Below are positions 22,390 to 32,936 of a stretch of 64,000 nucleotides of DNA, piece by piece; position 1 is the first letter of the stretch, and the number at the start of each line of letters is the position of its first letter. The translations under genes and the position numbers were made by a program. The notes below the pieces were generated by a model, which ran no database searches, had not been told where the DNA came from, and was given only the letters and a program-made list of their open reading frames with translations. This DNA comes from Gigaspora rosea (taxonomy: Eukaryota > Glomeromycota > Glomeromycetes > Diversisporales > Gigasporaceae), in assembly GCA_003550325.1 (NCBI GenBank), contig QKWP01000105.1, positions 193,472 through 257,471 of the forward strand, read 5' to 3'.

Positions 22390-23360
22390 CATTTAAAAAA
22401 TGTTACATAACATAAATATTTATTGTAATATAAAAGTAATTTATACTCCCACTTCTCTATTTTTTAAGCGATTTATTTTTATAACTATAGCCGAACTATA
22501 GGCAAAAAACAAGAAAAAAAGTTTTTTAGTAAATTATATTCAAATCATTTAACTTTGAAATTTAAGCTCTTAAAAACTTACCATTACTCTTACGAATTTA
22601 GCATATATACAAGTTTTTACATATAAACATAAACTTCCAAATTATTTTACATTATTAATTTATGCTAAGTATAGATGTTATTTATACTACCCGAATCAAT
22701 TTTATTAGCAGATTATTATTTAAAAACTGTTCGGTTTGAGTTATTTATATTATTTAATTTTCGCAATTTGGATTCAATCATATCAATTTAGTAAGTAAAT
22801 ATAATTTATATCTATTTAAATTATTTTGTTTAATTAGCATTATCTTATCGACATTAATTTGCTATAATTAACGTTACTAAAATTCTTTTATTACAGTATA
22901 ACAGATAATAGATGACACATATTAGTAATGTTACTATTTACCTTTGCTTCTGTAATAAAATTTATTTTTACATAAAACCCGAATTCTATAAAATCTCATC
23001 ATTTGGTGTTCTCAAGCACCTCACATAATGGATCGAATGTAAATTTTTAATTAGTCGGAAATCTAATAAATGAATCAAGTGGGTTACCATTGCGATAAAC
23101 AAATCAATGAGATATAAACCACCTTTTTTTTCATCGCTCAAGCATTACTTTATATTCAAACATAATAATAAACAATAAATTCTTACCGAGTTTCTATCCG
23201 GTCCTTAATGCTCGAAGCTTTTAAAACAAATAATCGATACCTTGATACGAACATAATAAATACAACACATCTTTTAAAATAATAATAATAATAAAAATAA
23301 TTAATAATAATAATAACAAAAAAAAATTGCCTCTTGTTGCTGTAAAGCAACTTTCGTTTA
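22390..23360. other. Interior of the TIR element, no confident gene
   Basis: AT-rich with scattered CpG. Possible splice-like sites lie beside the ENTH segments (a GTAAAC immediately after the HVFK codons at 23361; TTTTAAAAG and GTAAGAATT near 23218 and 23187), but the short stretch between the latter encodes nothing I recognise. Confidence 0.3.
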
Positions 23361-23361
23361 C

Positions 23362-23660
23362 TTTAAAAACATGTCTCCAATTTTTACCGTGGTCGTTCAA
23401 TCTTTTATCGATCATTTCCATTATTTCTATAAAACAATGTCTAAATTTTCACAAAAGTTAGGTTTCAATTTGCCGGCTTGATTTAAAGTTTAATGGTACT
23501 TATGGGTTATATGTAGCTTGAGCAATTCATTCATTGCAGCTCTCCATGGATCGTTTGACGTGGCAGATTGAACTTTCGCCTGCATATCTGAATAGGAGTC
23601 TAACACTTTAGATAAAATTCGATATCTAGTACATGGAGATTTCGTTAAAATTCTGTGTAG
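23362..23660 (-). pseudogene. Epsin-like ENTH-domain gene fragment
   Basis: The minus strand encodes two consecutive segments of an ENTH domain, the N-terminal phosphoinositide-binding module of epsins (clathrin adaptors). The first (about 23603–23514) reads DSYSDMQAKVQSATSNDPW and then AMNELLKL. The second (about 23435–23362) reads FIEIMEMIDKRLNDHGKNW and then RHVFK. The two are the expected neighbours in the family but lie in different frames about 75 bp apart, which fits a small intron or indels. The remainder of the ENTH domain (about 70 residues) and the C-terminal adaptor tail are absent. It lies inside the TIR element at 22155–24275. A capture event is inference; a decayed resident gene is the alternative. 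Confidence 0.65.
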
Positions 23661-24065
23661 TATAACAAAGAAAAAAAAATAATAATATACATCAGTGTCA
23701 ATAACGAAGTATAAAAAATAACTTTAATAGTTATAAAGTTTTGATACGACAGTGCAAAAAAAATAGTTGGGTAAAAAGTTTGTAAGCCGGAATGACTAAT
23801 TAATTTTTTTAATAAACTACATGTCCTGTGCCTTATTTATCTTAACTGTTAATGACGGGCACGCTTGGTCTAAAAAATATTTTTTGTATATTCCTAACAC
23901 ATTTAAGACGCTCGAGAATGCCTTTATTCGAGTTTTTTATCAAAATGCAAGTGATATACTTCGTATAACAACTATCGTAAAGCTAGTTCATATGATTAAC
24001 TTGCTGTTAGATTGATCGCTCCATTGGTTTTATTGGCTCCATTGGCTCATTGACGATGGAGTATA
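23661..24065. other. Interior of the TIR element, no confident gene
   Basis: A plus-strand frame of 64 codons starts with an ATG at 23821 (MSCALFILTVNDGHAWSK). I do not recognise it. An acceptor-like TACACAG (minus strand, near 23656) precedes the first ENTH segment. Confidence 0.25.
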
Positions 24066-24069
24066 TCCA

Positions 24070-24150
24070 TATACGTCATATAGGTCATCTACGTCATCTA
24101 CATTATCTACGTCGCCTACGTCGCCTACGTCACTTACGTCACTACTTCAC
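24070..24150. repeat. 9-bp tandem repeat (TACGTCRYC-like)
   Basis: About eight degenerate units such as TCTACGTCA and CCTACGTCG lie just inside the right TIR. They mirror in position and in the TACGTC word the GACGTATGCC repeats on the left. Confidence 0.7.
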
Positions 24151-24275
24151 ACTACCCCTCTACTTTATGTAGCACTACGTTAATATAACCAAAAGGTAGT
24201 ATAGCTTATACGTCATAAACGTAGTGCGGTGGGTAGTAACTACCTTGAGAAAAGTTCGCAACTTTAAGTAGCACT

Positions 24276-24702
24276 ATCTGTTTTATAAAAACTTATAATT
24301 ACATTTGCTTTATTTTAAAAGAAATATTTGATTTGTTTTTTTTTTCTGGAGTTAACTTTTTTAAAGTAATTTTAGATTTTCTAATTAGATACCTTCTGGA
24401 CCATTAATGTGAGCATATTGACATGCTTCAGTAATTAGATAATTTTTTTTTTTGAAATCTACATTTTCAAATTTATAATAGTATAATTTCATATAAGGTC
24501 TTACAAACTGTAACATAAGCAAAATGTTTTATATTTTGAAATATTTTGAAATATCAAATTTTTGAAATATTTTGAAAGTAGTTTTGGGCAAAATATTTCA
24601 AACCCACTTTCGAAATATTTTAGAACTAAAAAACCAAGCTGGATCAGTAGAACTATAATCTGAATTGCACATTAAACTAATATTTTCAAAATAGTTGAAA
24701 TC
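24276..24702. other. AT-rich, no gene seen
   Basis: It includes TTTTGAAATATTTTGAAATAT-like short repeats near 24530–24590. No supported gene. Confidence 0.3.
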
Positions 24703-25355
24703 TTATATCCCTTAGTTTGTACTACTTTGCAGGCAAATTTGCCTGTAAAATTACTATAAATATACCTCTAATCTATTTTTTTAATCATTTAAAATATTTA
24801 AATAAAATTTGGTATTATAATATTTAATAACAAGGATAATATTTTTGAATTATTTAAATTTATATTATAAGACAAAAAGTTTATATTGCTTATAAGCAAA
24901 TTTTAAAAAAATTTTTTAACAAAAAAATATTTTACAATATCTTGGCGAATTCTTTAAATATTGGTTTTAAAAATATAGTTTCTAATGCAATATTGTAGTT
25001 TATATAAAGGATGACAACTTTCATTATTTGACTTTATATGATTTACTTGTAAAAATTAAGACTTGTATTAGAAGTGAAAATTTTTTTTATAGATGGGAAC
25101 ATATAAAATTTGAGAAAACCTAAAGAAAAAATTCTATAGTAAAAGTTCCAAAACAAAAACTTAAACTTTTATTACACTATAGTTTTTTAATAATTTTAAA
25201 AAAATTTTATAATAAAGTTGATAAAACAGAACTAATATTATAATTTTTACTTAGAAAGTATATAGCTAAAATTAATATTTAAGGTTTATTTAAAAAATTT
25301 AAAATTTTAAAATTTTCGCAGGCAAATATGCCTGCGTAACAAAGCAAGGGATATA
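24703..25355. mobile_element. Palindrome-ended TIR element, family Q
   Basis: The ends are inverted: TATATCCCTTAGTTTGTAC with GCAGGCAAATTTGCCTG at 24702–24748, against the complement of GCAGGCAAATATGCCTGC with AAGCAAGGGATATA at about 25318–25355. Each end carries its own short palindrome, so hairpins could form at both ends. The interior is AT-rich with no ORF. Similar GCAGGCAAATTTGCCTGC ends occur at 51497–51516 and 52600–52618. Confidence 0.6.
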
Positions 25356-26080
25356 ATGTACAAATTCTGTACTACAAAATCAAATTAGATTTTTTGTTTA
25401 TAATTAGATCTTCTATTTTTTTATTTTTTTGCATTTGTTTTGTTTTTTGTTTTTGTTTTATTTTTTTTGTTTTTATTTTGTTTTTTTTTTATTTTTTTTA
25501 TTTATTTATTTTTTAATTATTTAAATATTATTTTTATTTCAGCACTTTACAAGAAAAAAACAACTATTCAAAACCTTGTGCAAGCCAACCCAAACTTCTA
25601 ATACTTTGCAAGAACACACAACTGATTTTTTTAGCAATTTTTAAATTTTCAAGAATGTTTCTTTAAAAAAAATAAAGATTTAGTTAGGGCTTTATTTATT
25701 TTTTTGTTTGATATCAATTTAATTTGTTTATTAATATATTTTATTCTAGCACTTTGTGAGAACAAAACCCTTACTTCTGGCACTTTGCAAGAAAATCAAC
25801 TGAAACTTTTTTGTACTTTACAACTTTTTTGCATTTTGCAAGAACATTAACTCAGTTTTCGCATTTCTGAATTTGAAAATGCAAACTCTTACTTCAAAAA
25901 AATAAAGATTTGAGGCTTCATTTATTTTTTTTATTTAGTTTGCTTATATTTTATTTGTTTTTTCCAATTTTTTTTTTTTATTATTTTTTTAATTTTTATT
26001 TTATTTTATAGAATAATTAATTTGTAACTGCGGTTACTGTAACTCATCCCAACATGCCAATCAAATTCTAAGATCAGGTG
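25356..26080. other. T-rich low-complexity tract with repeated short phrase
   Basis: Long T-runs with G or A breaks. The phrase CACTTTGCAAGAACA and variants recur near 25543, 25607, 25748, 25781, 25842, 26391 and 26478. It looks like degenerate repeats, not coding. Confidence 0.4.
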
Positions 26081-26320
26081 TAATGTTATACATTTGAAAA
26101 AGTCAAAACAAACGTTCGTTTTGCCAAAAATTGCTTTTAAATTACCTTTCAGTTTCTAACAAAAAAAATTTCTTGCTAAATTTTAATGTAACTAAAGCCC
26201 TTTCTAACCCAAAGCCTTACACCAAACTTCACTCTAACCCTAACCTTAATTGCACGGTTTTATTTTTATAGAAAGTTTGGTTTGATAGTCACATTACACC
26301 TGATTTTAGTATTTACAGTT
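26081..26320. repeat. Family W repeat, inverted copy
   Basis: CTAACCCTAACCTTAA (26231) and TTTCTTGCTAAATTTT (about 26170) are the complement of the ordered words at 10275–10350. Flanks have inverted GTTACTGTAACTC / GTTACAAATC-type words. Non-coding. Confidence 0.4.
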
Positions 26321-26820
26321 ATAAATTTATTCTGTAACCTACAGTTACAAATCAATTAATCCTTATTTTATTTATTCCTAATTTTTTTGCCACTTTGCAA
26401 CTTTTCTGTTACTTTACAAAAACACCAGCTTTAACTTTCTAGCAATTTACAAGAACATACTAGATTTCTTCAGCAATTTGCAAGAATACTAACACTTTTG
26501 AAAATTTTTTATTTATTTTTTTTTATTTTACTATTTTTCACTTCTTTACTATTTTTAGAAAGCATTTAGAAAAAGAAAATAAAACAAAAGTATAGCCAAA
26601 AAACAAAAGAAATAGCCAAAGTAAAGATACTGTAAAGATAATAGTTAAAACAAAGAAATGAAGATAATAGCTAACTGAGAGATGAGTGAAAATAAGTATA
26701 TAGGGCAAAAGTAATTTAAAATATATATAATAATGTAAAAATAATACTATAATAATACTATATATAATAAAATATGTAATTTTAATTAAAAATATATATT
26801 TAATAAATATGAAATATAAT
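26321..26820. other. AT-rich, no gene seen
   Basis: The minus-strand frame at 26538–26906 encodes only Y/I/L/F-rich low-complexity sequence and overlaps the next SINE. I do not call it a gene. Confidence 0.3.
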
Positions 26821-26841
26821 ATATAATAATAATAAATAAAA

Positions 26842-27398
26842 GTTCTTTGGGTCAATAGCATAGCGGTTATGCTCTGAGAATGCAAATTGAAAGGTTGCTG
26901 GTTCAATTCCTCTCAAAGGTGAAATATTAAGAGCTAGCCAGTTAGAGACTGAAATACCGTAAGAATAGGGACCTGGGATATCACACAACAGACTTAATTG
27001 GGTAGCCGTTATTTCAAGATTTTGTAGTTATGAAGCGAATTGAGTTAGAACTCAATTTGAATATAACTAAAGTCACAAGATGTAGTAGAAAGATCTTTGC
27101 TTATAAATTTGTAGCGCCTAGCTTAGCTAGAATTTGGGGTTAATGTTTTCTAGAAATAGAAAAAAATTGGCACCCAGGTGCCAGTGCAAAACACCACCTG
27201 CAGGGACCCTCAAGGCACCCAGGAGCTATCAGATTATAAACATGGCCTCTGGAGGATCTCTCAATAAAGGTTACAACTTGGTATGACAAGTTGAGATAGG
27301 AGTTGGGTTCATGGTAGGAATTCAATAGTTGGGGACTAAACACACATCGTTATCTAGAATAAATGAGTCTGGTGAGGTGTTTGAAAGAAAATAATAAT
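26842..27398 (+). mobile_element. tRNA-headed SINE, second family
   Basis: The first 70 bases form a tRNA-like head: TAGCATAGCGGTTATG (A-box-like) and CTGGTTCAATTCC (B-box), closing with a short acceptor-like pairing. The body is about 480 bp, ending AATAAATGAGTCTGG and then an A/T-rich tail. The flanking AATAATAATAAATAAAA on both sides (about 26825–26841 and 27399–27415) could be a target duplication but is microsatellite-like. It is unrelated to the other SINE family beyond the head. Confidence 0.6.
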
Positions 27399-27415
27399 AA
27401 TAATAATAAATAAAA

Positions 27416-27611
27416 AAATATAACATTTTATATTAAAGTGTGAAACTTTGTGAAATATTGAAAGTTTGTAAAAACCTGTAAAAAGCTGATTATGTGAATA
27501 TATATCATTTATTTATTGAAAATTATTACGAATCACCACGGTGATCATTACTAGTGATCTACAATGCATAAAACAAAATAAACAAAACAAACTAAATAAA
27601 AATTAAATCTT
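27416..27611. other. AT-rich spacer between SINEs
   Basis: No gene. It contains a short palindrome CACCACGGTGATC near 27534. Confidence 0.3.
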
Positions 27612-27622
27612 TTTAATATTAG

Positions 27623-28332
27623 AGTGTGGCGCCTTAGAGAAGTTGTCAAAGTGTTATCCCCCAAGCGGCAGGTCGACAGTTCGAATCCCACAGTTAACGC
27701 TTTGACAATAGGTCTGTGTTCGGTAACCATGTAGCTCAGATTGGTTGAGTGAAAAACCTGTTACCTTGGTTTCACCATCTTGAATGGGAGCTACAGTGCA
27801 ATGGTGTTAAGTTACACTACTAAATCCAGAGAACTGGTGAATTGGAAACCTGTTTGGCAAGTCCCAAGTTAAGAGGTAATAGTGAAGATCTATGATGGCA
27901 CTACCAAAAAGGAGGTGGTGGCCGGGATCAAAATGAACCTAATAAGGTCAGGCGGCTTTGTCGCTAAATTCATATCCCAAAGTGGAATGAGACACAAAAG
28001 GATATTGGTAGGCAGTTGGTGCGAGGATAAAATAGCCCCTAGGCCAGCATATGTAAAAGAGTTAGGGCCCTATAATATCTGCATTTGAGCAGTGAATCAG
28101 GTAGTAATAGGAAGAGCGTGAACCAGAGGGTTTAAATAGGCAATTCCTGTAGTTGGGTTGTAGGTATGGCAGCTAGTATAGAACCTTCGGGCAGACTACT
28201 TAAATTAGACACCAAAAGTGCATATGTGGCTAGTTGTATCCTCATTCATATAATAAATATTACGTCCCTATAACTTATAATAAAATCCTGGCCATAGTAC
28301 CTGGCCTTTAAACTTTAAAAAAAAAAAAACTC
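27623..28332 (+). mobile_element. tRNA-headed SINE copy D
   Basis: The head at about 27623–27703 has a B-box CAGTTCGAATCCC that is closer to a canonical tRNA than the other copies. The body shares CCATCTTGAATGGGAGCT and the segment near 28140–28230 with copies B and C, and it ends in an A-run. The target duplication TTTAATATTAG is at 27612–27622 and 28333–28343. It is shorter and more diverged than B and C. A 68-codon frame at 27882 is not conserved. Confidence 0.8.
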
Positions 28333-28343
28333 TTTAATATTAG

Positions 28344-28560
28344 GGTAAAGATAAAGGTTAAAGATTAGAATAGGGCTTTATATATAGTAAAATTTAGCAA
28401 GGAATTTTTTTTTGTATAAAAAAAAGTAGTTTTATAGACAAAATTTTAGATTAGAAGCAATTTTAGCAATTTTTTAAAAAATTTTCTGTTTTTGTTATAC
28501 AAATTAATCTATATATTATACCTGATCCTGAATTTTAATTGGTAAATTAAACACCAGTGA
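28344..28560. repeat. Family W repeat fragment
   Basis: TTAGGGTAAAG, then AAAATTTAGCAAGGAATTTT, in the same order as at 10275–10350. Non-coding. Confidence 0.4.
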
Positions 28561-28563
28561 TAA

Positions 28564-28729
28564 GAGGCATGCCATTTATTATGTAATTTTTAGCATGGAT
28601 ACATAGTCAGAAGTAGTGATCACGTCTATATATTATATTAATCAATCAGAATTAGATAAAATGATCACACCATACATGGGTAGAGGTGGCTACTAAGTAA
28701 AAAATATTACGTAATAAATGGCACGTCCC
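28564..28729. mobile_element. MITE family V, TAA-flanked (PIF/Harbinger-like), copy 1
   Basis: The inverted ends carry GCCATTTATTA-GTAAT, and the flanks are TAA on both sides (28561–28563 and 28730–28732). A 3-bp TWA duplication is typical of PIF/Harbinger elements. Related copies are at 34795–34955 and 40701–40860. Confidence 0.75.
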
Positions 28730-28732
28730 TAA

Positions 28733-28966
28733 TTACCGGTGGTGATAAATAGCAAACTTCATATTTAGTTTTAAAAAATTTTAAAAATTTGCGAAACTTT
28801 GCAAAATATTGTAAAAATTTGCAAAAATATTACAAAATATATAAAACATTATCTTCTGCAACCCTGAAGGGGTAATTAAATAAAGGTTTGCATTTTTTAT
28901 TGTTTATTTTCAAAATATTTTAAATAAATTCTGTAATATTACATAATAAATTTGAACCTTTTTTTT
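28733..28966. other. AT-rich spacer, no gene seen
   Basis: It contains the words GCGAAACTTTGCAAAATATTG and similar. It borders the left end of the Rep element. Confidence 0.3.
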
Positions 28967-28987
28967 TAGTATTACCGCACGTCAATT
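28967..28987 (+). promoter_or_regulatory. Nonanucleotide and 3' stem arm of putative rolling-circle origin
   Basis: TAGTATTAC (28967–28975) runs into the arm TACCGCACGTCAATT, preceded by a T-run. CRESS Reps nick within this nonanucleotide (established knowledge). The matching arm is at the other end of the element (35620–35634). Confidence 0.6.
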
Positions 28988-29303
28988 TATCGACATCTAA
29001 AATAATAATTATTAATAATAATAAAAATAAGTACATCTATGAGTAACAAATAAAAAAAAAATAAAAATGAAAATTGATTTACAAAGTGCATAATTTTTAA
29101 TTTTTAAATCATAGTAAATATTAATAGATGTGATAAACAATGTGATAAATAAAAAAATAAAAAATATATATAAGTGACTTATGACTCACCACTATGTTTT
29201 TACTATGATTACTTTTAAGTCACTCACAAAAAAAATTTTAAAGGTGACAATTAACAATGTAACAAATAAGTAACAATATAACAAATAAAAAAATCTAAAA
29301 AAT

Positions 29304-30116
29304 GAAATTGATCTACAAAGTGCATAATTTTTATTCACTTTTTAGTCTTTAATAACAAAACCAAAAATGATCTACAAAGTACATAATTTTTATTCGCTTC
29401 TTAGTCTTTAATAACAAAACCAAAAATGATCTACAAAGTACATAATTTTTATTCACTTTTTAGTCTTTAATAACAAATCCAAAAATGATCTACAAAGCGC
29501 ATAATTTTTATTCGCTTCTTAGTCTTTATTAACAAAAACAAAAATGATCTACAAAGTACATAATTTTTATTTGCTTCTTAGTCTTTAATAACAAAACCAA
29601 AAATAATCTACAAAGTGCATAATTTTTATTCGCTTCTTAGTCTTTAATAACAAAACCAAAAATGATCTACAAAGTGTATAATTTTTATTTGCTTCTTAAT
29701 CTTTAATAACAAAACCAAAAATGATCTACAAAGTGCATAATTTTTATTTGCTTCTTAGTCTTTAATAACAAAACCAAAAATAATCTACAAAGTGCATAAT
29801 TTTTATTCGCTTCTTAGTTTTTTAATAACAAATCAAAAATAATCTACAAAGTACATATTTTTTATTTGCTTCTTAGTTTTTAATAACAAAAACCAAAAAT
29901 GATCTACAAAGTACATAATTTTTATTCACTTCTTAGTCTTTAATAACAAAATTAAAAATGATCTACAAAGTGCATAATTTTTATTTGCTTCTTAGTCTTT
30001 AATAACAAAACCAAAAATGATCTACAAAGTGCATAATTTTTATTCGCTTTTTAATCTTTAATAACAAAACCAAAAATGAACTACAAAGTGTATAATTTTA
30101 TTCGTTAATTTATTGT
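29304..30116 (+). repeat. 59-bp tandem array, about 14 units
   Basis: The units of about 59 bases contain CTACAAAGTGCATAATTTTT, then TCTTAGTCTTTAATAACAAA and CCAAAAATGAT. They are contiguous, with no spacers. Copy 1 of the element has only about three units (3780–3960), so the array expanded here or shrank there. Position between origin arm and rep suggests iteron-like or replication-related repeats, which is inference. Confidence 0.85.
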
Positions 30117-30340
30117 TGTTTAAAATAAGTATATCTATAAGTATCAAATAAAATTGACGCTCCTATAAATGTATTAGAACATTCTATAGATTAAGTAAAA
30201 AAATATAAAAAGATTGAATTTCCTCTTTGAGTCAATTTCACAAAAAATTATAGTTTGCTTAAGTGAACTATTCTGACTACAGTGCTTTCTAAGCAAGTTA
30301 GTTATTATTAATAGATCTTTATTAATCTGTTAATCTTTAT
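30117..30340 (+). other. Leader between array and rep
   Basis: Similar to copy 1 around 3390–3740 (CATTCTATAGATTAAGT, AGTGCTTTCT). No gene. Probably promoter-containing. Confidence 0.4.
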
Positions 30341-31726
30341 TTGAGAATATTTACAATAAACATATTACAATTTTTTTATATAATTAAAAAATATGTCAAT
30401 ATTGATTCGAATACTCGATTTAGAAAATTTAATTTTACTTTATATGAAAAACTTGATACATTAAAAACACATATTACAAAGCTTTTTAATACAAAAACAT
30501 GCACTTTTTCTATTTTAAAATTTCAATTTGAAACAAATCATAATTCCAAAGAGTCTAACAAATATCACAAGGGCGGATTATTTCTCGCAAATATAGTCAG
30601 TTAACCCCTAAAAATCACTGACGGGTTGCTAAGATTATCAAAAGATTGCGGCAAATGGCTCTGCTCAAGGATTTGTTAAAATAAGAAATAACAAACAATT
30701 ACATCTTGGAAATTATAATTCTAAAACAAATAAAGAATCAGGAATTAAAGAAATTTTTAAAGCAAATGTTCATGTAAAATTTGCAAATGGAACTGATGAA
30801 GAATGTTTAGCATATTGTGGAAAATTTTATAATCATTGCAAAAACTCAGCTCATAATCCAAATTCTAAAAAATGTAAAAAATATAAATGTGATTTTAATG
30901 ATTATCTAAATTTTGTAAATTTTGTAATGAAAGTTGTGAAAAACTTTTGCACGTATAAGTAAAAATTTAGAAGTTGCTGGCCCTTTTGAATTTATTTTTG
31001 ATGAAAATAAATTTAATTCAAAATTAGAAGAAAAAAAAGACGAAAATTATTATATTAAAACAATTAATAAAGTACAAAAAAAAAGTGATATTGATGAAGT
31101 AATCGATAAATATGCACCTTATTGTGAAAAATAGGCATATACACCACAAGGATTAGAAAGAGTTGCAAAAGCACAAAAAAACAATAAATCTACTAAAAGA
31201 TATCCATAGATTCTGGGAGCCTTGTGTAATTTATATTTATGGTGATAGAGGTACAGGAAAAAGTGACTTATGCAAAGAATTGTTCCCTGAACTATATGAA
31301 AAAAATAATATAAAACAATTTGAAAATTATAATAATAATAAAATTAATTATAATCGAGATATAGCAATTTTAATAGATGATTTTTATGGTTCTATGAGTT
31401 GGACAAATTTTTTACGATTAACTGATCGAAATCATTGTTTAATGAATAAAAAATATAGTAAAACAAATATTGTTGCAATGTATATTTGCATAACTGCTAA
31501 TGGTTCTATTAAAAATCTTTATAAAAATTTAAGAGAATGCAATTCTTTAATTGATATTGAAGCATTTATTCGAAGAGTTAGATTTATAATAAAATTTGAA
31601 GGAGATCCTATTGATTCAAGAATAGAAAAAGGAAATATTACACGTATTTTTAAAAAAGGAAATAAACAAGATTTTGATAATAGAATATTTGATATTGAAT
31701 TTAATAGAGAAACAACTTTAGAATAG
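30341..31726 (+). pseudogene. CRESS-DNA-type Rep (HUH endonuclease + SF3 helicase) pseudogene, copy 2
   Basis: The Rep of circular ssDNA replicons nicks the origin loop and unwinds DNA. Motifs in order: FTLY-like motif I (about 30431), QGF motif II region (about 30664; a His-rich signature is not clear), YC-G-K motif III carrying the catalytic Tyr region (about 30810–30824), Walker A GDRGTGKS (31241–31264), Walker B ILIDDFYG (about 31367–31390), motif C ITAN (about 31490). The helicase part (31163–31726) is an intact frame of about 187 codons; FYG after the Walker B acidic pair and a downstream LRLTDR resemble circovirus-type Reps. The gene is broken by a frame change and stops between 30600 and 30660, a frameshift at an A-run near 31180 and a TAG at 31131. 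No ATG opens the N-terminal frame. It is non-functional as it stands. Confidence 0.8.
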
Positions 31727-32821
31727 GCTAAAAAAGTTACAGTAGATCTAGAAATTAAAGGAACATTATTTCAAGATACTGCAACAGGATATTATTATTG
31801 GAGACAATCTTGAAAAAGTGGAATAAACAAATATTCTACTATTAAAAATATTGATGATATTACTGATCGAGTTATAATCAATATTTCTAAATCTGATCCT
31901 GACAAATGAATTATTGTTGCATTGAATGAAGATAAAAAAAAAAGATTTATTGATGAAAAAATTAATGATCCTCAAATTGAATCAAGTAAAAAAAGAAAAT
32001 CAAAAGAGATAATAAATAATTTAAAAGAAAAACTATTAAATTTAGAAGAAACTAATTATGAATCTAAATTAAATTTTGATGATTCAGATTTTACTCGAAG
32101 CAAAAAAAAAGGCAAATACAGACAAGATAATGTTATTGTTCAAGAGTATATTAAAGAACAACTAAATAATAATATTGAACAAGAACAGTTAGAAATTCAG
32201 CAATTTATTGAACAGAAACAATTAGAAATTTAGCAATTTATCAAACAAAAACAAATTAAAAATCAACAATTCTATCAAGATTTATTGGAAACAAAAAATA
32301 ATAAAATAGAAAAAGAAGATAATATTATTAATAAATTAAACAAAAGAAAAAAATTATCAATTAGTGAATCTGAAAGTGATAATTCTGTTGNATAAAATAG
32401 AAAAAGAAGATAATATTATTAATAAATTAAACAAAAGAAAAAAATTATCAATTAGTGAATCTGAAAGTGATAATTCTGTTGAATATAATTCTTCTATATT
32501 TAATTATCATTTAAATGATCCTAATTATACAAAAAATTTAAAAAAACAAAACAAAGTTAATGGAAAACAAAAAATAGAAATAGCAATAAAAATAATAATA
32601 CACAACAAAAAAACTAGCAAAAATTTGATAATACTAATGTTATTGATCAAAAACAAATTTAAATTCAACAATTTTATCAAAAATTATTAGAAACAAAAAA
32701 AAATATAGTAGAAAATAATGATGATAATTTTAATATGCAAGAAGATATAGAATTAGATATTAGTAAAGAAACTACTTATGAAGAATTTAATAGAAAAAAC
32801 AAAATAATTCTCTTTATTTAG
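31727..32821 (+). pseudogene. K/E/Q-rich Rep C-terminal extension or downstream protein, broken
   Basis: After a TAG at 31724 the same frame continues with codon-like sequence (GTLFQDTATGYYYWRQS) and two TGA stops, then an open frame at 31922–32233 rich in Lys, Glu and Asn ending in repeated Gln-rich heptad-like text (QLEIQQFIEQKQLEI). The next stop is TAG at a place where the neighbouring repeat has CAG, so C to T. Another frame (32364–32690) continues in similar style beyond the N at 32391. I cannot tell whether this was one long Rep tail or a separate coiled-coil protein. Confidence 0.45.
32300..32481. other. 90-base direct duplication around an N (assembly join)
   Basis: The roughly 90 bases before the N at 32391 are repeated exactly after it, as at 1452. 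Frames across this point are unreliable. Confidence 0.7.
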
Positions 32822-32936
32822 ATTTAAAGCGTAGTTTTATAATTTGTAATTTTTTTTATTTAATAAATAAAATCCTAGCTTAAAAAATATAAATATTATA
32901 TAAAAACACTTAATTTTGAATTAAAAACTTTTAAAA

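Larger units (their letters stand above)
22155..24275. mobile_element. TIR element with subterminal repeats and captured gene segments
   Basis: The 21-base inverted repeat AAAGATGCGAACTTTTCTCAA (22164–22184) is mirrored at 24245–24265 with one mismatch, and weaker similarity (AGTAGTACT against AGTGCTACTT) extends outward. Just inside each end are tandem repeats rich in TACGTC/GACGTA: a 19-bp unit on the left (22259–22353) and a 9-bp unit on the right (about 24070–24145). The interior holds broken epsin-like segments. Subterminal repeats plus gene fragments recall gene-capturing DNA transposons. No transposase was found and no target duplication is clear. Confidence 0.55.

Noticed and set aside
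26538..26906. 122-codon minus-strand ORF resembling a membrane protein
   Set aside because: Y/I/L/F-rich text comes from AT-rich composition, and it overlaps the SINE head.
26845..26915. Functional tRNA gene at the second SINE family head
   Set aside because: tRNA-like boxes are present but the sequence runs on into a SINE body, and the arms pair poorly.
28934..28942. TAATATTAC as a geminivirus-type origin
   Set aside because: It lies outside the element with no stem and is expected by chance in DNA this AT-rich.
29304..30116. CRISPR array
   Set aside because: The 59-bp units are contiguous with no spacers, and no cas-like gene is near.
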